Assembly: GCF_002896965.1 (NCBI RefSeq)
Contig: NZ_LYMM01000041.1
Coordinates: 1 to 63,618, forward strand
DNA from: Novosphingobium guangzhouense
GTDB taxonomy: Bacteria; Pseudomonadota; Alphaproteobacteria; Sphingomonadales; Sphingomonadaceae
DNA: 63,618 nucleotides
Reading direction: 5' to 3'
The notes beneath the pieces are model-generated. The model made no database searches. It worked only from the letters and a program-made list of their open reading frames with translations, and was not told where the DNA came from. Positions 14,944-23,025 of this stretch are shown here, in pieces (within the stretch, counting starts at the first letter, position 1; each line of letters opens with the position of its first letter). The position numbers and the translations under genes are program-made.

Positions 14944-16734
14944 ATGCAAGTCTATGACGCCCCGTTGCGCGACATGCGCTTCGTGCTCAACGAACTCCAT
15001 GCCGATGACGGCTTCGGGGATATTCCCGCGCTGTCGGAGTTCACACCGGATCTGACCGATGCCATCCTCGAGGAGGCGGCGCGCTTCTGTCGCGACGTCC
15101 TGTTGCCGATCAACCGGTCGGGCGACGAGGAGGGGTGTCATCTGGAAAACGGCGTTGTGCGGACGCCGGCGGGGTTCGCGCAAGCCTATAAGCAGTTCGC
15201 CGAAGGTGGCTGGACCGCGCTCGCATCCGATCCGGAATGGGGTGGGCAGGGGCTGCCGGAAGCGGTCAACAAGCTGGTCGAGGAGATGATCTGCTCGTCC
15301 AACCTCTCCTTCGGCCTCTACCCGGGCCTCACCCATGGTGCCACCACTGCGATCGAGGGCCATGGCAGTGACGCGCTCAAGCAGGCCTACCTGCCCAAGA
15401 TGGTGAGCGGCCAGTGGTCCGGCACGATGTGCCTGACCGAGCCTCATTGCGGTACCGATCTCGGGCTCCTGCGCAGCCGCGCGGTCCCGCAGGGCGATGG
15501 CAGCTACAAGGTCACCGGCTCCAAGATCTTCATCTCCGCCGGTGAGCATGACCTGACCGAGAATATCATCCATCTCGTGCTCGCCCGCCTGCCCGACGCC
15601 CCCAAGGGCGTGAAGGGCATCAGCTTGTTTCTCGTCCCCAAATATCTGCCCAGGGAGGACGGTACTCCCGGTCAATCGAACGGCGTCGCCTGCGCCGCGA
15701 TCGAGCACAAGATGGGTCTCAAGGCGTCGGCGACGTGCCAGATGAACTTCGATGATTCGATCGGCTGGATCGTCGGTGAGCCTGGCAAGGGCATGGCCGC
15801 CATGTTCACGATGATGAACACGGAGCGTGTCTCCGTCGGCATCCAGGGCCTGGGTGTGGGCGAGGCGGCGTATCAGGCGGCGGCCTGGTATGCGAAAGAT
15901 CGTATTCAGGGTCGGGCGCTCTCGGGACCCAAATATCCCGATCAGGCAGCCGATCCGATCATCGTTCACCCCGATGTTCGCCGCATGTTGATGACGATGC
16001 GGGCTTATAATGAGGGATGCCGGGCGCTCTCGGCCTGGGTCTCGCGCGCCCTGGACGCGGAAAAACATTCTCCCGAACCCGAAGTGCGCCAGCGTGCGAG
16101 TGACTTCATTGCGCTCATGACCCCCGTCGTCAAAGCGCTCTTCACCGACCTTGCGTTCGACAGCGCGAACCTTGCGGTCCAATGCTATGGTGGCCACGGC
16201 TACATCCGCGAAAGCGGCGTCGAGCAATATGCCCGTGATGCCCGGATCACCATGATCTATGAGGGGACGAACGGCGTTCAGGCGCTCGATCTCGTCGGCC
16301 GCAAGCTCGGCGCCCATATGGGCCGCTATCTGCGCAGCTTCTTCCATCCGGTGTCGGCTTTCATCGAGGAAAACAACGTCGACGGACCGATGAAGCCGAT
16401 GATCGAGGCGCTCGCCAAGGCGTTCGGGGCGCTGCAGCTTTCGACGGCCACGGTCGCGCAGCGGGCGCTCAAGGATCCCGAAGAGGCGGGCGCGGCGTCG
16501 GCGGACTATCTGCGTCTGATGGGCCTGGTGGCCATGGGCTATTGCTTTGCCAAGGCGACCAAGATCGCAGGCTTGCAGCTCTTCTTCGGCAGCGAGGACA
16601 AGCGCTTCTACGATGCCAAGATCAAGACGGCGACGTTCTTCTTCGAGCGTATCCTGCCTCAGGCGACCGCCAGCTTCCTGGCGATCAAGGCGGGCAAGAA
16701 GTCGCTGATGGCGCTGGAAGACGACGTGTTTTGA
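14944..16734 (+). CDS. Acyl-CoA dehydrogenase, long DmdC/FadE-like subtype
   Basis: This FAD flavoenzyme introduces the 2,3-double bond into acyl-CoA and passes electrons to ETF. The 596-aa length and the N-terminus MQVYDAPLRDMRFVLNEL are typical of the larger subgroup with an extra C-terminal domain (3-methylmercaptopropionyl-CoA dehydrogenase-like). Visible motifs: GTMCLTEPHCGTDLG (FAD/substrate), MNTERVSVGIQGLG, QCYGGHGYIRE and the ITMIYEGTNGVQALDLVGRK signature carrying the base Glu. AGGAG lies 8 nt before ATG 14944. Its position with EtfB/EtfA downstream makes electron transfer to ETF explicit. Confidence 0.92.
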   Translation: MQVYDAPLRDMRFVLNELHADDGFGDIPALSEFTPDLTDAILEEAARFCRDVLLPINRSGDEEGCHLENGVVRTPAGFAQAYKQFAEGGWTALASDPEWGGQGLPEAVNKLVEEMICSSNLSFGLYPGLTHGATTAIEGHGSDALKQAYLPKMVSGQWSGTMCLTEPHCGTDLGLLRSRAVPQGDGSYKVTGSKIFISAGEHDLTENIIHLVLARLPDAPKGVKGISLFLVPKYLPREDGTPGQSNGVACAAIEHKMGLKASATCQMNFDDSIGWIVGEPGKGMAAMFTMMNTERVSVGIQGLGVGEAAYQAAAWYAKDRIQGRALSGPKYPDQAADPIIVHPDVRRMLMTMRAYNEGCRALSAWVSRALDAEKHSPEPEVRQRASDFIALMTPVVKALFTDLAFDSANLAVQCYGGHGYIRESGVEQYARDARITMIYEGTNGVQALDLVGRKLGAHMGRYLRSFFHPVSAFIEENNVDGPMKPMIEALAKAFGALQLSTATVAQRALKDPEEAGAASADYLRLMGLVAMGYCFAKATKIAGLQLFFGSEDKRFYDAKIKTATFFFERILPQATASFLAIKAGKKSLMALEDDVF

Positions 16735-17639
16735 CGCTTCCGGCAAGCCTCGAAAAGCGGCTGGCCATTCCAGCCATCGTTGCGCCGATGTTCCTTGTGT
16801 CGGGACCGGACCTTGTCGTCAGTTGCTGCGAGGCGGGACTGCTTGGTACTTTCCCGGCGCTCAACCAGCGCACCAGTCAAGGTTTCGGTGAATGGCTGGA
16901 TGAAATCGAGGAGCGGCTGGCTCCCATGCCGGGAGCGGCGCCCTTCGGCGTCAACCTCATCGTCCATAAGAGCAATCCGAGGCTCGACGCCGATCTGGAA
17001 CTGATCGTTCGGCACCATGTGCCATTGGTCATCACCTCGCTCGGCGCCATCGCGGATCTTGTCCAGGTGGTTCAGGGCTATGGCGGGCTGGTCTTTCACG
17101 ACGTGACGAACGTGCGTCATGCGGAAAAGGCGCTCGAAGCTGGCGTCGACGGTCTGATCGCGGTCGCTGCCGGCGCGGGGGGACATGCCGGCACGATGAG
17201 CCCGTTCGCACTGGTTGACGAGATACGGCGCTTCTTCCAGGGGCCGCTGGCGCTTTCCGGCGCCATCACGCGCGGCCACCAGATCGCGGCCGCGCAGATG
17301 ATGGGGGCCGATCTTGCCTATATCGGATCCCACTTCATCGCGTCGGAAGAGAGTCTCGCCTCGCCGGCACAGAAAGACATGGTGATCGGGGCCGGACCAG
17401 CGGATATCGTCTATACGGACCGGGTCACCGGCGTCGGGGCCAATTTTCTCCGGCCCTCGCTGGAAGCCGCGACTCTCCCTGAGCCACATGGCGCGCTTTC
17501 GGTTTCGGAGGAGGCCAAGGCCTGGAAGACGATCTGGTCGGCAGGCCACGGTGTCGGCGCTACCACTGCCGTCCAACCGGCCCGATCCATCTGTGAGAGA
17601 CTCATTGCCGAATATCAGGCGGCATTACAATCAGAGTAG
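16731..17639 (+). CDS. Nitronate monooxygenase-family flavoprotein
   Basis: This 302-aa FMN TIM-barrel protein belongs to the NMO/2-nitropropane dioxygenase family, which also includes enoyl-reductase FabK-like proteins. Family blocks: APMFLVSGPDLVVSCCEAG at the N-terminus, FGVNLIVH, VFHDVTNVRHAEKALEAGVD, the phosphate-binding GAGGHAGTMS (catalytic His region) and LSGAITRGHQIAAAQMMGAD. I start it at TTG 16731, which overlaps the acyl-CoA dehydrogenase stop (TTGA) and has GGAAG about 10 nt upstream; no other start preserves the barrel. Its place inside a beta-oxidation operon suggests a side activity on reactive nitro- or unsaturated acyl compounds, but the substrate is unknown. Confidence 0.85.
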   Translation: MTLPASLEKRLAIPAIVAPMFLVSGPDLVVSCCEAGLLGTFPALNQRTSQGFGEWLDEIEERLAPMPGAAPFGVNLIVHKSNPRLDADLELIVRHHVPLVITSLGAIADLVQVVQGYGGLVFHDVTNVRHAEKALEAGVDGLIAVAAGAGGHAGTMSPFALVDEIRRFFQGPLALSGAITRGHQIAAAQMMGADLAYIGSHFIASEESLASPAQKDMVIGAGPADIVYTDRVTGVGANFLRPSLEAATLPEPHGALSVSEEAKAWKTIWSAGHGVGATTAVQPARSICERLIAEYQAALQSE

Positions 17640-17648
17640 GATTGATCC

Positions 17649-18392
17649 ATGAAGGTGCTTGTGCCCGTCAAGCGGGTTATCGATTATAATGTGAAACCGC
17701 GCGTGAAGGCGGATGGGACGGGCGTCGATTTGGCGAACGTGAAGATGTCGATGAACCCGTTCGACGAGATCGCCGTCGAAGAGGCTATCCGCCTCAAGGA
17801 AAAGGGAGTCGCGACCGAAATCGTGGTGGTGTCGATCGGCGTCGCCAAGGCGCAGGAAACGCTGCGCACCGCGCTCGCCATGGGGGCCGACCGCGCGATC
17901 CTCGTCCAGACTGACGATGAGGTCGAGCCGCTCGCCGTCGCCAAGATCCTGAAGGCCATCGCCACCGAGGAGGCTCCGGGCCTGGTGATCCTCGGCAAGC
18001 AGGCCATCGACGATGATGCCAATCAGACCGGCCAGATGCTGGCAGCCCTTCTCGGTTGGGGGCAGGGCACATTCGCCAGCAAGGTCGAAGTATCGGGCGA
18101 GACTGTCGCGGTGACCCGTGAGGTGGATGGCGGTCTGGAGACCGTAAGCCTCAAACTGCCGGCGATCGTGACGACCGATCTGCGTCTCAACGAACCGCGC
18201 TATGCGAGCCTGCCCAATATCATGAAGGCCAAATCCAAGCCGCTGGCGACGAAGACGCCGGCCGATCTCGGTGTTGAGATCGCCTCGCGCCTCAAGACGC
18301 TCAAGGTGACCGAACCCCCCAAGCGCTCGGCGGGCATCAAGGTGGCCGACGTCGATGAATTGGTCGCCAGGCTCAAGGAAATGGCGATTTGA
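17649..18392 (+). CDS. etfB: Electron transfer flavoprotein beta subunit
   Basis: EtfB, with EtfA, carries electrons from acyl-CoA dehydrogenases to ETF-ubiquinone oxidoreductase. The 247-aa product starts MKVLVPVKRVIDYNVKPRVK and keeps MSMNPFDEIAVEEAIRLKE, the AMP/FAD-contacting LGKQAIDDDANQTGQMLAAL and the recognition-loop segment LKLPAIVTTDLRLNEPRYAS, all diagnostic. It follows the NMO gene by 9 nt and is separated from etfA by 115 nt containing a strong hairpin. No ETF-QO gene is seen in the window. Confidence 0.95.
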   Translation: MKVLVPVKRVIDYNVKPRVKADGTGVDLANVKMSMNPFDEIAVEEAIRLKEKGVATEIVVVSIGVAKAQETLRTALAMGADRAILVQTDDEVEPLAVAKILKAIATEEAPGLVILGKQAIDDDANQTGQMLAALLGWGQGTFASKVEVSGETVAVTREVDGGLETVSLKLPAIVTTDLRLNEPRYASLPNIMKAKSKPLATKTPADLGVEIASRLKTLKVTEPPKRSAGIKVADVDELVARLKEMAI

Positions 18393-18447
18393 TAAACTTT
18401 CAAACGCGCCGAACTTGCCGAACCTCTCCCATGCAAGTGACGGCGCA

Positions 18448-18484
18448 CCCCGCTTCATCCTGTGCGCACAGAGATGAAGCGGGG
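18448..18484. promoter_or_regulatory. Long intercistronic hairpin between etfB and etfA
   Basis: CCCCGCTTCATC (18448-18459) pairs perfectly with GATGAAGCGGGG (18473-18484), and the loop itself is the palindrome CTGTGC-GCACAG, so the stem can extend to 17-18 bp with one bulged A. There is no T tract, so it is more likely an mRNA-processing or stability element, or a partial attenuator, than a full terminator inside the operon. Confidence 0.6.
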
Positions 18485-18507
18485 GCGGATTTCTCGGAGA
18501 ATAAGTT

Positions 18508-19434
18508 ATGAATACGCTCGTCTGGGTTGAACATGACAATGCGTCGGTCAAGGATGCGACGCTATCGGCCGTCACCGCCGCTGCCAAACTTGGTGAGGTC
18601 CATCTGCTGGTTGCCGGTGCGGGCATCGGCGGCGTGGCCGAGGCTGCTGCGAAGGTCGCGGGTGTCGCCAAAGTCGTAACGTTCGACGATGCGGCGTTCA
18701 AACACGCTTTGCCCGAGAATGTCGCGCCGGCCGTCGCGGACCTGATGCGCGGCTATGACGCGTTCGTGGCGCCTTCCACTTCGAATGGCAAGAACATCGC
18801 GCCGCGCGTGGCGGCCTTGCTTGATGTGATGCAGGTCAGCGACATCCTGTCGGTGGAAAGCGCTGACACGTTCACGCGTCCCATCTACGCGGGAAATGCG
18901 ATCGCGACGGTCCAGTCGTCTGATGCAAAGAAGGTTATCACGGTGCGTGGCACAGCCTTCGAGAAGGCGGCCCGCGAGGGTGGCTCGGCCAGTATCGAGG
19001 CTGCGACGGGCACGGATGCGGGACTTTCCAGCTTCGTGGGTGCCGAGATCGCCCAGTCCGAGCGCCCGGAACTCACCTCGGCCAAAATCATCGTCTCGGG
19101 CGGGCGAGCGCTGGGCTCGGCCGGGCAGTTTCATGGCGTGATCGATCCGCTGGCCGACAAGCTGGGCGCGGGTGTGGGCGCAAGCCGCGCGGCGGTCGAT
19201 GCTGGCTATGCGCCCAACGATTTTCAGGTCGGCCAGACCGGCAAGATCGTGGCGCCGGAAGTCTATGTCGCCGTCGGCATATCGGGTGCGATTCAGCACC
19301 TTGCTGGCATGAAGGATAGCAAGACCATCATCGCGATCAACAAGGATGAGGACGCGCCCATCTTCCAGGTCGCCGATATCGGCCTGGTCGGCGACCTCTT
19401 CAAGATCGTTCCTGAACTGACCGAAAAGCTTTGA
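18508..19434 (+). CDS. etfA: Electron transfer flavoprotein alpha subunit
   Basis: EtfA binds the redox-active FAD of the ETF heterodimer. The 308-aa product shows MNTLVWVEHDNASVKDATLS, the APSTSNGKNIAPRVAALLDV block, and the C-terminal FAD domain with SGGRALGSAGQFHGVIDPLA, GASRAAVDAGYAPNDFQVGQ, YVAVGISGAIQHLAGMKDS and INKDEDAPIFQVADIGLVGD. Length and motifs are complete. It follows etfB after the hairpin and precedes the thioesterase by 8 nt, so it belongs to the same operon. Confidence 0.95.
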   Translation: MNTLVWVEHDNASVKDATLSAVTAAAKLGEVHLLVAGAGIGGVAEAAAKVAGVAKVVTFDDAAFKHALPENVAPAVADLMRGYDAFVAPSTSNGKNIAPRVAALLDVMQVSDILSVESADTFTRPIYAGNAIATVQSSDAKKVITVRGTAFEKAAREGGSASIEAATGTDAGLSSFVGAEIAQSERPELTSAKIIVSGGRALGSAGQFHGVIDPLADKLGAGVGASRAAVDAGYAPNDFQVGQTGKIVAPEVYVAVGISGAIQHLAGMKDSKTIIAINKDEDAPIFQVADIGLVGDLFKIVPELTEKL

Positions 19435-19442
19435 GGTAAGCG

Positions 19443-19868
19443 ATGACCGGTCTGGAAGAGATCGAACAGTTTATGGCGGCCGGCACCCGGCCGCCCATGA
19501 TGGACCTGTTCGACATCGATCTGCTTGAGGCGGAGGAGGGGAAGGTCGTCTTTGTCGCGACGCCCACCTCGCAGACCTACAATTTCATGGGCATCGCCCA
19601 TGGTGGCTATGCCGCGACGCTGCTGGATTCGGCCTGCGGCATCGCGGCGAACTCCGCGGCCCAAGTGCCCATCAACTGCGTCACGCTCGAACTCAAGGTC
19701 GCCTATCATGCGCCCTTGACCGACAGGGTCGGGATGGTCCGTGCAATCGGCCAGGTGGTGTCGATGGGCAAGAGGGTGGCGCATACCGAGGCGCGTCTGA
19801 TCGACATGGCCGGCAAACTCTATGCCTCCGCGACATCGACCTTGCTGCTCGTCGATCGGACGGCCTGA
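19443..19868 (+). CDS. PaaI-type hotdog thioesterase
   Basis: This 141-aa hotdog-fold acyl-CoA thioesterase is expected to hydrolyse acyl- or aryl-CoA, releasing CoA. The central helix carries GIAHGGYAATLLDSACGIAA, the HGG-x(5)-D pattern of the PaaI/YbdB group, followed by VTLELKVAYHAPLTD and a long edge strand. It sits 8 nt after etfA and 14 nt before the PHA-system gene, and probably relieves CoA sequestration or drains dead-end acyl-CoAs. The exact substrate is unknown. Confidence 0.85.
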   Translation: MTGLEEIEQFMAAGTRPPMMDLFDIDLLEAEEGKVVFVATPTSQTYNFMGIAHGGYAATLLDSACGIAANSAAQVPINCVTLELKVAYHAPLTDRVGMVRAIGQVVSMGKRVAHTEARLIDMAGKLYASATSTLLLVDRTA

Positions 19869-19882
19869 ACAGGAAAGAAGAT

Positions 19883-20182
19883 ATGGAAGTCGTTATCCCG
19901 CACAGCCTTGGTAAAATCGAAGCGAAGAGCAGGATCGAGGCCGGCCTGCCCAAGCTGGCAGCGCATATCCCGGGAGGCGGTTCGCTCAGTTCCGAGTGGG
20001 TATCGGACTACGCACTACACTTGGTCATCGGGGCGATGGGGCAGAATATCCCGGTGCAACTCGACATTGAGGATAGCGAGATTCGCGGCGACGTCAGCGT
20101 ACCGCTGTTCCTCAAAATGATGTCAGGACAGATTTCGGATTTTGTGAAAACGAGCGCCGAGAAAATGCTCAGCAAGGCATGA
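19883..20182 (+). CDS. Polyhydroxyalkanoic acid system family protein
   Basis: This is a 99-aa small cytoplasmic protein of the PHA_gran_rgn-type family (putative polyhydroxyalkanoic acid system protein), recognised by the opening VVIPHSLGKIEAKSRIEAGL, the central beta-strands (YALHLVIGAMGQNIPVQLDI), DSEIRGDVSVPLFLKMM and an amphipathic C-terminus FVKTSAEKMLSK. Members occur near PHA and fatty-acid genes; a biochemical role is not established. Gene spacing of 14 nt places it in the beta-oxidation operon, suggesting a link between 3-hydroxyacyl intermediates and storage. Confidence 0.75.
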   Translation: MEVVIPHSLGKIEAKSRIEAGLPKLAAHIPGGGSLSSEWVSDYALHLVIGAMGQNIPVQLDIEDSEIRGDVSVPLFLKMMSGQISDFVKTSAEKMLSKA

Positions 20183-20284
20183 TGAATTTACTGGCCGCAG
20201 GACAATATCGTTGCTCTGCGATGATTGAGTTTACGAGAATCTGCCCTGTTTCCTAGCCGATAGTGTCCGCGCGAGGGCTTTGTG

Positions 20285-20524
20285 ATGGAAGAAATCGCTC
20301 CCCGAGTTTTCAGGATCATTAGCCGTCAGCTCGGCGTCTATCCGGATCAGATTGCCCTTGCTTCGTCTTTCTACGATGACATCGGCGTGGATAGTCTCGA
20401 TGTGCTGGAAGTTGTGATGGCGCTTGAAGACGAATTCGGACTCACTATCCCGGATGAAGCCGCCGGTGAGGTCAAAACAGTAGAGGATGCGGTCAAGCTG
20501 GTCGAAGCATGGATAGCCAAGTGA
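20285..20524 (+). CDS. Stand-alone acyl carrier protein
   Basis: This 79-aa acidic acyl carrier protein has a phosphopantetheine site DSL in IGVDSLDVLEVVMALEDEF and the usual helix IV end (TVEDAVKLVEAWIAK). It lies 100 nt after the PHA-system gene. It is not next to any fab gene, so it is unlikely to be the housekeeping AcpP; specialised ACPs of this sort carry acyl chains for dedicated acyltransferases or lipid modification. Start ATG 20285 or the GTG just before it. No phosphopantetheinyl transferase is present in the window. Confidence 0.88.
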   Translation: MEEIAPRVFRIISRQLGVYPDQIALASSFYDDIGVDSLDVLEVVMALEDEFGLTIPDEAAGEVKTVEDAVKLVEAWIAK

Positions 20525-20819
20525 GATAAAACCCACGATCCTCTGAAACCGCAATTCACGACGACAATGAAATCTAGACAGCTCTTTGGTCGCCTGACGT
20601 ATCACTTCCATGATCAAGGCTACCGTGATCGCGCATAGCCGCCATATGCTTTGCGCCAGAAACGGGATTTCATCTATCGCTTTGCCCACTCGATGACGGA
20701 ATGGTGTTTCCGAAAAGAATATAGCGAACCATGTTATCTAATGACGAATCGCTGTCTTCTCACATTTGACGAACTGGCTGGTAACGTCGGAGCGGGAAGA
20801 TGCATGAAAGAGGTAGATC
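20525..20819. other. Intergenic region, no supported gene
   Basis: These 295 bases separate the ACP gene from the hydrolase. They are lower in GC than the flanks. A minus-strand frame of about 150 codons antisense to the ACP end shows no family signature, and plus-strand frames are short. The end carries AGAGGTAG, the ribosome site of the next gene. Confidence 0.5.
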
Positions 20820-21731
20820 ATGCGATACCGTTCATTAGGCCTGGCTACAGTCTTGATTGTCACGAGCACCGCTTGGGCGCAGACGCCGTCGGATAACCAA
20901 CATGCGCTGATCGGACCGCCCCAACTCCACGCCCTTCCCGTCACCGCTCCGACGCTCGTCGAGGCCTATGGTCCTGATCCTCTGCAGATCGGTGAACTGC
21001 GCTTGCCTGCAGGTCCTGGCCCGTTTCCCGTCGTCATGGTCATTCACGGTGGCTGCTGGACCAAAGGCTATGAGACACTGGCAGGCACGGCGCCGTTGGC
21101 GAGCGCCTTGACGGACAAGGGCGTGGCGACATGGAATATAGAGTATCGACAGGTTGGTGACACCCGCGGCGGGTGGCCTGGGACCTTCCAGGATTGGGGA
21201 GCGGCGCTCGATCACTTGAGGGTGCTGGCACGAACCCAGCCTCTGGACCTGAAGCATGTGGTGACGGTGGGACATTCGGCCGGCGCCCACGCTGCCCTGT
21301 GGCTGGCGGCCCGTCCCAGATTGCCTGCCGACAGCGAGGTCCGCGGCGCTGATCCACTGAAGGTTTCCGCCGCGGTCGCCATCGACGGCCCAGGCGACCT
21401 GCGAACCCTGTACGGGTTCGACAAGGATATTTGCGGCCGCCCGATCTTCGTCAACCTGTTCGGGGGCGCTCCTGACGCACAGGCGGGCCGCTACCGTCAG
21501 GCAAATCCGATCGAATGGCTGCCTCTGGCCGTGCCTCAATTCATGGTCGCTTCCGTCGTGCTGGAGCCTTCAGCCGCGCAAGCCTATGCAGCAGCCGCAC
21601 AGTCGGCCGGCGATAAGGCGACGGTGATCACCCTGGAGAATGCGGGCCACTTCAACATGCTTTCGCCTGCGGACCCCACCTGGGCGCCGGTAGAGGCCGC
21701 GATCCTCGCGGCGGCGAAAGCAGAGCAATAG
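20820..21731 (+). CDS. Secreted alpha/beta hydrolase
   Basis: This 303-aa exported serine hydrolase starts with a signal peptide (MRYRSLGLATVLIVTSTAWA, then Q). The alpha/beta-hydrolase fold is evident from the oxyanion HGGCW block (VVMVIHGGCWTKGYETLAG), the nucleophile elbow GHSAGAH (about residue 148) and a catalytic His in ENAGHFNMLSP near the end; the acid is probably in the strand before it. It resembles the prolyl-oligopeptidase-like/BD-FAE esterase group rather than lipases. AGAGGTAG precedes ATG 20820. It appears monocistronic. Substrate unknown; an esterase or peptidase in the periplasm is inferred. Confidence 0.8.
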   Translation: MRYRSLGLATVLIVTSTAWAQTPSDNQHALIGPPQLHALPVTAPTLVEAYGPDPLQIGELRLPAGPGPFPVVMVIHGGCWTKGYETLAGTAPLASALTDKGVATWNIEYRQVGDTRGGWPGTFQDWGAALDHLRVLARTQPLDLKHVVTVGHSAGAHAALWLAARPRLPADSEVRGADPLKVSAAVAIDGPGDLRTLYGFDKDICGRPIFVNLFGGAPDAQAGRYRQANPIEWLPLAVPQFMVASVVLEPSAAQAYAAAAQSAGDKATVITLENAGHFNMLSPADPTWAPVEAAILAAAKAEQ

Positions 21732-21894
21732 TCGAGGCAGCCTCCGGTTTATCCCCATCTCGGTGATCTCTATCTGATGAAGCCCTGCAGAGGTCCGCTT
21801 CGAACACCTCCCCCTGGGTTGCGCCAAGGTCGCGTCGGCCGGGGCGAGAGGGTTGCACTTGGGGTGCCCCTGACGATCTCGTTCCATTGAGGCG

Positions 21895-23025
21895 TCAGTC
21901 AGGCTTGAGAGGCTGAAGGTCCGGCGCGGAAATCTTCGTGAAGCGCCACCAGGCCAGGCCTCCGTAGACCAGAATGAGGATGGCGAGGTTGAGCACCTCC
22001 CGCGTCTGCTCGGCAAGGCTCGCGCCCATCTGATTGAGCCCGACCATGAGATGAATGCCCGCGGTGGTTGGCAGGAGGCGCGCGAGGAGCGCCAGCCAGG
22101 CCGGCGTCGCCTCCGCCGGCCAGGAGAGACCCGCGAGGAAGAAGATGGCGAGCGACGTGCCCATCCACAGTTGCAGGGGTCGTTCCCGTGTCCGGAAGAG
22201 GCTGGCCAGCGCAAGCGCCGCCGCCACAGTCGCGCCCACGAACAAACTGCCGCCCACGATCAAGGCGCCAGGAGAGCCGGCGGCGCGGGGATAGTCCTGA
22301 AACCAGAACACAAAACCCGCATAATAGGCCACGTCGGCCCAGCCGATCACGAAGAAGGCCAGGGCAATTCCGATAAGGGTGCGCGAGGGCAGACGAAAGC
22401 GTCCCAGTGTCTCGCGCAGGGTGGCGGCGAGCATCGTCAGGCCCATCAGCAGGGTCTGGTGAATGATGAGGAAGCCGACCCCGGGGAACACCGTGCTGCC
22501 ATAGCCTTCGCGCGTGTTGAACAGCGGGCGCTGAACGAGCGACAGGGCAGGGCGGGCGGGTGCGCCCTGCGCCATGGCCTGATCGCTCGCCGCCTCGCCG
22601 GCGATCGTGGTGACCGCCAGGCCGATGCCTGACAGCGCCGTGCTGCTGCGCAGCAGATAGGCGCCGTTGCCGTAGAGCGCGACCGTGCCCTGGGCGCCGT
22701 TCAGAATATGTCGCTCGAACCCCTCGGGGATGATGACCACGGCCCCTGCGCCGGTCGTCTCGAGCCAGAGCCGGGCGGCTCCTGGAGAGGCCGGGCGCGC
22801 GGCAAGATCGGCCTGCTGGAGCGCTGCGATCCGGCGCACGAGACTGCGGCTTGCGCCGCTGTCGTCGAGATCGACGACGGCCACCGGAATGCGGACCGCG
22901 ACCTCCCCGGAATAGGCTGAAGGGTAGAAGAAGGAATAGAGGATCGTCGACACGACGATCAGCATGAAGGCGGAGCGGTCGGAGAGAACGGCGCGGAAGG
23001 TAGCGAGGAAGGCGCGGCCGATCAT
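21895..23025 (-). CDS. ABC-2 type membrane permease (second)
   Basis: This 376-aa ABC-2-type permease has one N-terminal helix (AFMLIVVSTILYSFFYPSAY), a large periplasmic domain (residues about 45-160) and five or more C-terminal helices (FLIIHQTLLMGLTMLAATLR onward), the YhhJ/YbhR topology. The start is set at ATG 23025, overlapping the first permease stop as ATGA; a longer frame upstream is not real because it runs antisense-free inside the first permease. It is the last gene of the TolC-HlyD-permease-permease operon. No nucleotide-binding ATPase gene accompanies it. Confidence 0.8.
   Translation of the reverse strand: MIGRAFLATFRAVLSDRSAFMLIVVSTILYSFFYPSAYSGEVAVRIPVAVVDLDDSGASRSLVRRIAALQQADLAARPASPGAARLWLETTGAGAVVIIPEGFERHILNGAQGTVALYGNGAYLLRSSTALSGIGLAVTTIAGEAASDQAMAQGAPARPALSLVQRPLFNTREGYGSTVFPGVGFLIIHQTLLMGLTMLAATLRETLGRFRLPSRTLIGIALAFFVIGWADVAYYAGFVFWFQDYPRAAGSPGALIVGGSLFVGATVAAALALASLFRTRERPLQLWMGTSLAIFFLAGLSWPAEATPAWLALLARLLPTTAGIHLMVGLNQMGASLAEQTREVLNLAILILVYGGLAWWRFTKISAPDLQPLKPD

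Noticed and set aside
20231..20689. A 152-codon minus-strand frame over the ACP gene
   Set aside because: It is antisense to the ACP gene; the outer part faintly resembles small Arg-rich DUF1127-like peptides but not enough to support a gene.
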